A stretch of DNA of 11,414 nt from Thauera sp. (GTDB taxonomy: Bacteria > Pseudomonadota > Gammaproteobacteria > Burkholderiales > Rhodocyclaceae): contig JAKLLJ010000080.1 of NCBI GenBank assembly GCA_023150215.1, positions 1 to 11,414 of the forward strand. Direction: 5' to 3'. The translations under genes were made by a program, and so were the position numbers. The notes below the pieces were generated by a model. It worked only from the letters and a program-made list of their open reading frames with translations. It did not search any database and had not been told where the DNA came from. Shown one piece after another: positions 5,528-11,414 of the stretch; the first letter of the stretch is position 1; every line of letters starts with the position of its first letter.

Positions 5528-6025
5528 TCAGGCCGGCTCGGCGAGCAGCTTGTCGAGCACGGCGTGCAGCTTGTCGAAGTCCGGCTCGCCGAGGATCTTC
5601 AGCACGATCTCGCCGCGTCGGTTGAGGATGTAGCTGGTCGGGGTCAGGCGCACGCCCTCGAAGCTGCGCGCGATGCTGCCGTCACGGTCGAGCACGAAAG
5701 TGAAGGGCAGCGCGTTGCGGGCGACGAAGGCCGACACCTGGGCAGGCGGGTCGTAATCCATCGCCACCGCCACGGTCTGGTAGCCGCGCGCCTGGAACTT
5801 CTCCTGCGTCGCCTTCAGCGCCGGCATCTCCTTGACGCAGCTGGTGCAGGTGGTCGCCCAGAAGTTCACCAGCACCACCTTGCCGCGCAGGTCGGCGGTG
5901 CGAAAGCGCTGGCCCTGCAGGGTGGAGAAGGCGACATCGGGAGCGGCGGGCTTCTGGGTGAACGCGAACAGACTGGCGGCGGTGAGGGCGATGACCGCGA
6001 TGACGGCGACGATCTTGAGTTTCAT
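5528..6025 (-). CDS. TlpA/ResA-like thioredoxin-fold thiol-disulfide protein
   Basis: A 165-residue protein with an N-terminal hydrophobic segment (residues 4-22, after MKLK), either a signal peptide or a membrane anchor, followed by a TlpA/AhpC-TSA-like thioredoxin fold in the periplasm. The redox centre is WATTCTSC with C60 and C63. GKVVLVNFWA precedes it and EMP follows. The cis-proline loop is LTPTSYI with P129, and DRDGSI and NRRGEI beta-turns are present. Such proteins reduce or exchange disulfides, for example in cytochrome c maturation or stress defence; the client here is unknown. I chose the ATG at 6025 over the one at 6088 because it gives a clean basic-hydrophobic start and the upstream ATG lies within the likely promoter. 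It heads a two-gene unit with the pentapeptide-repeat gene and diverges from the hemerythrin gene. Confidence 0.92.
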   Translation of the reverse strand: MKLKIVAVIAVIALTAASLFAFTQKPAAPDVAFSTLQGQRFRTADLRGKVVLVNFWATTCTSCVKEMPALKATQEKFQARGYQTVAVAMDYDPPAQVSAFVARNALPFTFVLDRDGSIARSFEGVRLTPTSYILNRRGEIVLKILGEPDFDKLHAVLDKLLAEPA

Positions 6026-6059
6026 CAGACGAATTCCGGAAGAGCTGGATGGCGCGGCG

Positions 6060-6088
6060 ATTTTGAGCGACGCACCGAGGCTTGTCAC
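6060..6088 (-). promoter_or_regulatory. Candidate promoter of the TlpA-like/pentapeptide operon
   Basis: On the minus strand GTGACA (6088-6083, five of six to the -35 consensus), a 17-base spacer and CAAAAT (6065-6060, four of six). Transcription would start near 6052, about 27 bases before the chosen ATG. Confidence 0.5.
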
Positions 6089-6131
6089 CTGCAGGCTTTC
6101 GGACAGGCGCTGTCGCCAAAGGTGCCCGGCT

Positions 6132-6140
6132 TGCTAGACT
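6132..6140 (+). promoter_or_regulatory. Candidate extended -10 element before the hemerythrin gene
   Basis: TGCTAGACT has the TGn extension plus TAGACT. No good -35 hexamer is seen at normal spacing. It lies about 75 bases before the hemerythrin ATG and shares the 10-mer CTAGACTGGA with the region before the permease. Confidence 0.3.
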
Positions 6141-6213
6141 GGACGTATCCGGTTGCGCCGCACTCGACGTCGCACACCGGCTTCGATCAAGTTCAAGCCG
6201 AGGTTTCAACGCA

Positions 6214-6654
6214 ATGAGCAGCCCGCCCGTGTTTTCCTGGAGTGACCGTTTTCTGCTTGGTCACCGTACCATCGACGAGACCCACAAGGAGTTTGTCGAT
6301 TGCGTCGATGCGCTGCTGCGCGCGAGCGACACGGAGATCGCCGCCGCGCTCGACGCCTTCGCGCGCCACGCCGAGGCGCACTTCGCCCAGGAAGACCAGT
6401 GGCTGGCCGCGCCCGACTTTCCGAACGGTGGCGAGTGCCACATCGACGAGCACGCCAAGGTGATGGCCTCGGTGCGCGAGGTACAGGAGCAGGTGGCCCA
6501 GGGCGAGGTGGACATCGCGCGCGAGCTCGCGCAGGCGCTGATGGACTGGTTCCCCGGCCACGCCGACTACATGGACTCGGCGCTCGCCACCTGGCTGGTC
6601 AAGAAGTCCCACGACGGCCGTCCGCTGGTGCTGCGGCGCAAGGAACACCTGTGA
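6214..6654 (+). CDS. Bacteriohemerythrin, single-domain
   Basis: A 146-residue cytoplasmic hemerythrin-fold protein, a four-helix bundle that binds O2 at a non-haem di-iron site. All seven expected ligands are visible in the usual order: H24 (ETHKE), H56 and E60 (HFAQE), H76 and H80 (HIDEH), H116 and D121 (HADYMD). The length matches free-standing bacteriohemerythrins, with no extra signalling domain. ATG 6214 is preceded by CGAGG at 6199-6203. An upstream ATG at 6082 in the same frame would add 44 residues unlike the family and overlap the divergent promoter region. Roles of such proteins include O2 storage or delivery and O2/NO sensing; nothing here decides between them. A strong terminator follows, so it appears to be a single-gene unit divergent from the TlpA-like gene. 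Confidence 0.93.
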   Translation: MSSPPVFSWSDRFLLGHRTIDETHKEFVDCVDALLRASDTEIAAALDAFARHAEAHFAQEDQWLAAPDFPNGGECHIDEHAKVMASVREVQEQVAQGEVDIARELAQALMDWFPGHADYMDSALATWLVKKSHDGRPLVLRRKEHL

Positions 6655-6689
6655 GCGATCCGTGGCGACGTCGCAGCCGGCCGATCGGC

Positions 6690-6695
6690 TAAAAT
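6690..6695 (+). promoter_or_regulatory. Candidate -10 element (TAAAAT) upstream of rep
   Basis: TAAAAT matches the -10 consensus at five of six positions, but no -35 or TG extension is evident. If used, transcription would start near 6702, just before the intrinsic-terminator hairpin, so the rep leader would carry that hairpin. Confidence 0.3.
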
Positions 6696-6705
6696 CGAAC
6701 TCCAC

Positions 6706-6732
6706 GCCGCCCGGCCGGGCGGCTTTGTTTTT
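6706..6732 (+). terminator. Intrinsic terminator between hemerythrin and rep
   Basis: Perfect 18-base palindrome (6706-6714 GCCGCCCGG with 6715-6723 CCGGGCGGC) followed by TTTGTTTTT. It ends the hemerythrin transcript; rep starts 18 bases after it. Confidence 0.85.
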
Positions 6733-6749
6733 CTGCGACCCAGGTCACG

Positions 6750-8741
<1,992 letters not shown>

Positions 8742-8765
8742 GGCATCGCCTGCGCCCGCGAGGGC

Positions 8766-8811
8766 CAGGCAACAAAAAGGCAGCCGCGACGGGCTGCCTT
8801 TTTGTTGCCTG
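8766..8811. terminator. Bidirectional intrinsic terminator shared by rep and the cytochrome gene
   Basis: A 20-bp perfect stem (8766-8785 with 8792-8811) and a 6-base loop, with AAAAA on one arm and TTTTT on the other, so both converging transcripts end in a stem next to a U-run. It lies between the rep stop at 8741 and the cytochrome stop at 8839. Confidence 0.92.
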
Positions 8812-8838
8812 CTGGCCGCCGTGCGGCAGCCGGGTGGC

Positions 8839-9285
8839 TTACTGCGCGACCGGCGGCTCGGTGAACGAGGCGCCGGCAAAATTGGCCAGGTGGGCCACCG
8901 CGCGGGCAACTTCGGTGTCGGTCAGGTCGCTGCCGCCGCCGCGCGGAGGCATCGCGCCCTTGCCGGCGATCACCGAGGCGGTCAGGCCGTCATGGCCGAG
9001 CGCAAGGCGCGGGCCCCAGGCCGCCGCATCGCCGGTCTTCGGTGCGCCCACCGCGCCTGCGTCGTGACAGGCGCCGCAGATCGACTTGTAGATCTGCTCG
9101 CCAGTACGGCTGCCCGGGGCAATGGTCACCGCCTGGATCACGACGCGGGCCACCGGCTGGATCAGCGACGCGGTCGCTTCGGGGTCGGTCTTGTTCTGAG
9201 CGCCACAGCCAGCCAGCAGCGCGGCGGCAACCAGGGCGACGGGCATTGCGAGGCGGGCGGGCCGCAGGGTGCGTGGGTTCGACAT
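8839..9285 (-). CDS. c5-type cytochrome c, predicted lipoprotein
   Basis: A 148-residue class I c-type cytochrome. The N-terminus is basic (RTLRPAR), then a hydrophobic stretch ending in the lipobox LLAGC with C27, so the mature protein should be lipid-anchored and face the periplasm. A linker to about residue 58 precedes one haem domain: CGACH at 70-74 binds haem, and M112 in KGAMPPRGG is the likely sixth ligand; the C-terminal helix contains TDTEVARAVAHLANF. The pattern matches the cytochrome c5 family, which carries single electrons in the periplasm. ATG 9285 is preceded on the minus strand by GAGGA at good spacing. In-frame codons upstream would put translation across the promoter. It converges on rep, and its electron partners are not in the window. 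Confidence 0.93.
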   Translation of the reverse strand: MSNPRTLRPARLAMPVALVAAALLAGCGAQNKTDPEATASLIQPVARVVIQAVTIAPGSRTGEQIYKSICGACHDAGAVGAPKTGDAAAWGPRLALGHDGLTASVIAGKGAMPPRGGGSDLTDTEVARAVAHLANFAGASFTEPPVAQ

Positions 9286-9331
9286 GCTTTGGTCCTCGGA
9301 CGAGTGGCGCAAGACAGGATCTAAAGCGCGG

Positions 9332-9361
9332 ATTATAGCGGGCTGGAAACCATTGTGGCAG
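9332..9361 (-). promoter_or_regulatory. Candidate promoter of the cytochrome gene
   Basis: On the minus strand CTGCCA (9361-9356, four of six), an 18-base spacer and a perfect TATAAT (9337-9332). The start would be near 9325, giving a leader of about 40 bases. Confidence 0.5.
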
Positions 9362-9368
9362 CGTGGCA

Positions 9369-9397
9369 TGGACTTTGCCCCCGAAGCGGGCTATGCT
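9369..9397 (+). promoter_or_regulatory. Candidate tRNA-Arg promoter
   Basis: TGGACT (9369-9374), a 17-base spacer and TATGCT (9392-9397), followed by a GC-rich discriminator (CTCGCGCC) as is common at stable-RNA promoters. It lies 36 bases before the mature tRNA 5' end and is back-to-back with the cytochrome promoter. Confidence 0.45.
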
Positions 9398-9433
9398 CTC
9401 GCGCCTTGTCCGGGTAAAACGCCCGCACACCAC

Positions 9434-9510
9434 GCGCCCGTAGCTCAGCTGGATAGAGTACTGCCCTCCGAAGGCAGGGGTCGGACGTTCGAATCGTCTC
9501 GGGCGCGCCA
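9434..9510 (+). tRNA. tRNA-Arg (anticodon CCG)
   Basis: A 77-base cloverleaf. The acceptor stem is GCGCCCG (9434-9440) with CGGGCGC (9500-9506), then discriminator G and an encoded CCA end (9508-9510). The D arm contains AGCTCAGCTGGATAGAG. The anticodon arm is CTGCC-CTCCGAA-GGCAG with anticodon CCG at 9468-9470, reading CGG arginine codons. The T arm has GTTCGAATC. No intron or oddity is seen. Arginine tRNA genes are frequent integration targets of tyrosine-recombinase elements, which matters for what follows downstream. Confidence 0.97.
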
Positions 9511-9534
9511 CAATATTCAATGGGTTAGGTCTTC

Positions 9535-9557
9535 ATGGGCCTGGCCCATTTTGTTTT
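9535..9557 (+). terminator. Intrinsic terminator of tRNA-Arg
   Basis: ATGGGC-CTG-GCCCAT stem-loop (9535-9549) followed by TTTTGTTTT, 24 bases after the tRNA 3' end. An upstream AATGGGTTAGG (9519-9529) could pair imperfectly with CCTGGCCCATT as an alternative fold. Confidence 0.8.
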
Positions 9558-9604
9558 GTGCCTACCCAACGCACATTTTGTGCCCGCGTCGTGCCCACCC
9601 CTTC

Positions 9605-9632
9605 CGGCACCCGACGTAGGGTGCCGCCTTTT
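9605..9632 (+). terminator. Hairpin with short T-run, terminator-like
   Basis: CGGCACCC (9605-9612), loop GACGTA, GGGTGCCG (9619-9626): an 8-bp perfect stem, followed by CCTTTT. It could be a second terminator or a protein-binding inverted repeat, since its arms carry the same GTGCC/GGCAC core as the direct repeats just before it. Confidence 0.4.
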
Positions 9633-9783
9633 CGATCCCGCGGCGAGGCACTGGTGTGGATCGCCCGCCCGAACGTGCTCCGGATGGCGGCGCTCGTTCA
9701 AGACCCCGCAAGCTTGCGGTGTGAAATGTCGATGACGGGATGCATGCACAATGCCGCCATCGTCACACGGGCATGCATTCCAA

Positions 9784-11414
9784 ATGAAGATCACCGCGAC
9801 CACGACCGCACAGCGGATCACCTTCGGCCTGTACCTGGATGGCCAGCGCAGCACGCCACCGGACGACAGCCTCGGCGAGGCGATGGTGGGTCCTTTGGGC
9901 CTGCTCGGCATTCTGGAGACGCAGCTTGGCCTGGTGGCGGTGCATCCTTCGGCCGCGGAGCGGACCATCCAGTATCGGGACTGCCTTGCGATGCTCGACG
10001 CGCCGTCCCGGTTCTACCACCGCAGCTTCGCGCTCGACCCGATCGGCACGGCTGCCTGCCTGTTGGGCTGGCGCGACGAATGGGCGCTGCACCGGCACGA
10101 GGGGCAGCGCTGGGAAGACGCGATCCCTTCGGATGCCCCATCACGTCTGCGCGATCTCGCCGCCGTCGAGCAGCGTGCCCGTGCTGCGGTTTCACCCAAT
10201 ATCGCCGAGCGCCTCGAGGCGATCGAAGCGAGGTTGAAGGTCCGGACGCCGGACATCGAGTCGATTCGGGTGGTCGATCCCGTCGATACCTTTCCTGCAC
10301 GCTGGCAAGCCGTGTTGAAGATCTTGCCTGTGATCTGGGCGCCGCCAGCCTCCGCGGCGGGTGCGGGCTTTCTGGGCGCGCTGCAGCAGCGCCTCGAGCG
10401 CGCGGCGGCAGGCGAGCAGTCGAACGCGCTTGCCTGGCAGGATGACGCTACGGTCATCGTCGTGCGGGCGGAAACCCGCGCCTTGGCAGCGCACTGGGTC
10501 GCTTCGCGCATTGCCGTGCCGGACAACTTGCTGGCGGCAGGACCGGACGGAACGCTGCTCGACGCGCACCTCGCCGCGCAGGGGCAGGTGCGCCAGGGGC
10601 TCAAGGAGGCCAGCGCGTTCAGGCCCTCGATGCAGGTGCTGCCCCTGATCACCGAACTGCTGTGGGCGCCGCTCAACTACTACGCGCTGGTCCAGTTCCT
10701 CACCCATCCCGTGTGTCCGCTCCCCGGCTTCGCGCGGCGGCGTCTGGCGGCGAAGATGGCCGACGCACCCGGGATCGGCGGCGCGAAATGGCTGCAGGCG
10801 CTCGAAGATATCGCGATGAAGGCAGGACCGGAGCGCGCCCAGGAGGTCTTGCAGCAAATTGCGTTTTGGGTCGAGCACCCGCGCTTCGACCCGGAGGCCG
10901 GGGCGCCGCTGGCCGAGGTCAGCGAGCGGGTGGGACTGCTGCTCGAGTTCTTCCGGCATCGGCTTGGTGACACCGATGAGGCGCGGCGTCTGGGCGCCAT
11001 CGCAGCCTACGCGCAATGCCAGGCCTGCCTGGATGCGCTGAGCGCCCTCAGCGCCCAGGCTTACGCCGTGATTCGCCCGCGCCAACTCCAGAAAGTCGTT
11101 GCCCAGGCCACCGGCGTCGGCACGTCGAACCCCTTGTGGCCGGCCGAGGTCGGTGCCGGCCAAGTGGTGAGCCAGCCCGGTGCGGCCATCCACGCCGCTG
11201 CCCGTGTGATCTGGTGGCAGCTGACCCTTCCTGAACTGCCAGGGCCCTTACCCTGGTCCGCCGCCGAAGTGCGCGCCCTGGAGCAGGCTGGCGTGTCCTT
11301 GCCGGCGCCCGCGCAGCAGCTCGAGCGGATCGCCTGCTCCTGGCTGCGCCCGGTCATGGCCGCACGCGAACAGCTGGTCCTGGTGCTGCCGCCGGTGGGC
11401 GAAGAGGTGCATCC
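9784..11414 (+). CDS. AddB-like protein of the PD-(D/E)XK nuclease/helicase group, N-terminal part (runs off window)
   Basis: The frame is open from 9784 to the window end (543 full codons, no stop), so the gene is longer than seen. The N-terminus reads ITFGLYLDG (12-20), VGPLGLLGILETQLGL (35-50), RFYHRSFALDP (76-86) and GWRDEW (95-100). Near the edge are RVIWWQLTLPELPGPLPW and AREQLVLVLPPVGEEVHP. These resemble, from memory, large AddB-like proteins annotated as PD-(D/E)XK nuclease family, in which a degenerate helicase region precedes a C-terminal nuclease. No Walker A motif is visible, and the nuclease part would lie beyond the window. ATG 9784 fits the conserved start, but no Shine-Dalgarno is clear; an in-frame ATG at 9751 would add 11 residues. 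About ten TTG leucine codons contrast with rep, where I noticed one. Such genes often pair with a UvrD-like helicase in repair or defence modules; the partner is not visible. Confidence 0.6.
   Translation, partial: MKITATTTAQRITFGLYLDGQRSTPPDDSLGEAMVGPLGLLGILETQLGLVAVHPSAAERTIQYRDCLAMLDAPSRFYHRSFALDPIGTAACLLGWRDEWALHRHEGQRWEDAIPSDAPSRLRDLAAVEQRARAAVSPNIAERLEAIEARLKVRTPDIESIRVVDPVDTFPARWQAVLKILPVIWAPPASAAGAGFLGALQQRLERAAAGEQSNALAWQDDATVIVVRAETRALAAHWVASRIAVPDNLLAAGPDGTLLDAHLAAQGQVRQGLKEASAFRPSMQVLPLITELLWAPLNYYALVQFLTHPVCPLPGFARRRLAAKMADAPGIGGAKWLQALEDIAMKAGPERAQEVLQQIAFWVEHPRFDPEAGAPLAEVSERVGLLLEFFRHRLGDTDEARRLGAIAAYAQCQACLDALSALSAQAYAVIRPRQLQKVVAQATGVGTSNPLWPAEVGAGQVVSQPGAAIHAAARVIWWQLTLPELPGPLPWSAAEVRALEQAGVSLPAPAQQLERIACSWLRPVMAAREQLVLVLPPVGEEVH

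Larger units (their letters stand above)
9511..9783. other. Gene-poor stretch after the tRNA, with att-like repeats and palindromes
   Basis: This stretch of about 270 bases has no convincing gene. It holds the tRNA terminator, three direct repeats of the form GTGCCYRCS (9558-9566, 9580-9588, 9591-9599), a hairpin at 9605-9626, a 14-base perfect palindrome at 9706-9719, and two GCATGC-centred palindromes near 9740-9748 and 9771-9778. No tandem copy of the tRNA 3' end and no integrase is seen here. Confidence 0.5.

Noticed and set aside
4753..5625. Plus-strand repetitive frame (VGxxQLGA-like) over the pentapeptide gene
   Set aside because: It is the antisense reading of the pentapeptide repeats; the minus-strand frame has a signal peptide and clean 5-residue periodicity.
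6026..6213. Upstream starts for the TlpA-like gene (6088) and hemerythrin gene (6082)
   Set aside because: Both would code through the divergent promoter region and add residues foreign to their families.
9558..10445. Plus-strand open frame of 295 codons overlapping the AddB-like gene start
   Set aside because: Its second half is a frame-shifted reading of the AddB-like gene and its first half covers the repeats and hairpin after the tRNA; no family likeness seen.

Overview
The window reads as a GC-rich proteobacterial chromosome, most likely a betaproteobacterium of the Thauera/Azoarcus (Rhodocyclales) type. The signs are strong G/C at third codon positions, a Rep helicase, a c5-type lipoprotein cytochrome and REP-like repeats. 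The taxonomic guess is inference from gene content and style, not from a search.

Left block (1-4670, all + strand): purine/ureide catabolism. It opens with the last codons of a PuuE-type allantoinase. Allantoicase (alc), ureidoglycolate lyase (allA), an NCS2-family xanthine/urate/uracil permease and an AmiS/UreI-type urea/amide channel follow. The logic is: allantoin to allantoate (PuuE), to ureidoglycolate plus urea (Alc), to glyoxylate plus urea (AllA). The permease would bring in the purine and the channel would equilibrate the urea. The gaps between these genes (80-298, 1349-1725, 2248-2604, 4671-4845) hold eleven copies of a 22-24 base REP-like hairpin; I see none to the right of 4817.

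Middle block (4846-8839): on the minus strand, a membrane-anchored or secreted TlpA-like thiol-disulfide protein is followed 34 bases later by a secreted protein with 33 uninterrupted pentapeptide repeats, probably one operon. Diverging from it on the plus strand is a single-domain hemerythrin with all seven iron ligands, then a strong intrinsic terminator, then the Rep helicase. Rep and a convergent c5-type lipoprotein cytochrome share a 20-bp bidirectional terminator.

Right block (9369-11414): a tRNA-Arg (anticodon CCG) with its own terminator, then about 270 bases without a convincing gene. That stretch holds GTGCC-type direct repeats, a second hairpin and several palindromes. It leads into a long gene that runs off the window end with no stop codon. 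Its N-terminal 543 residues look like a degenerate AddB-like protein of the PD-(D/E)XK nuclease-helicase group. The tRNA, the att-like repeats and the different codon use suggest the edge of a genomic (possibly defence) island, though no integrase is visible.
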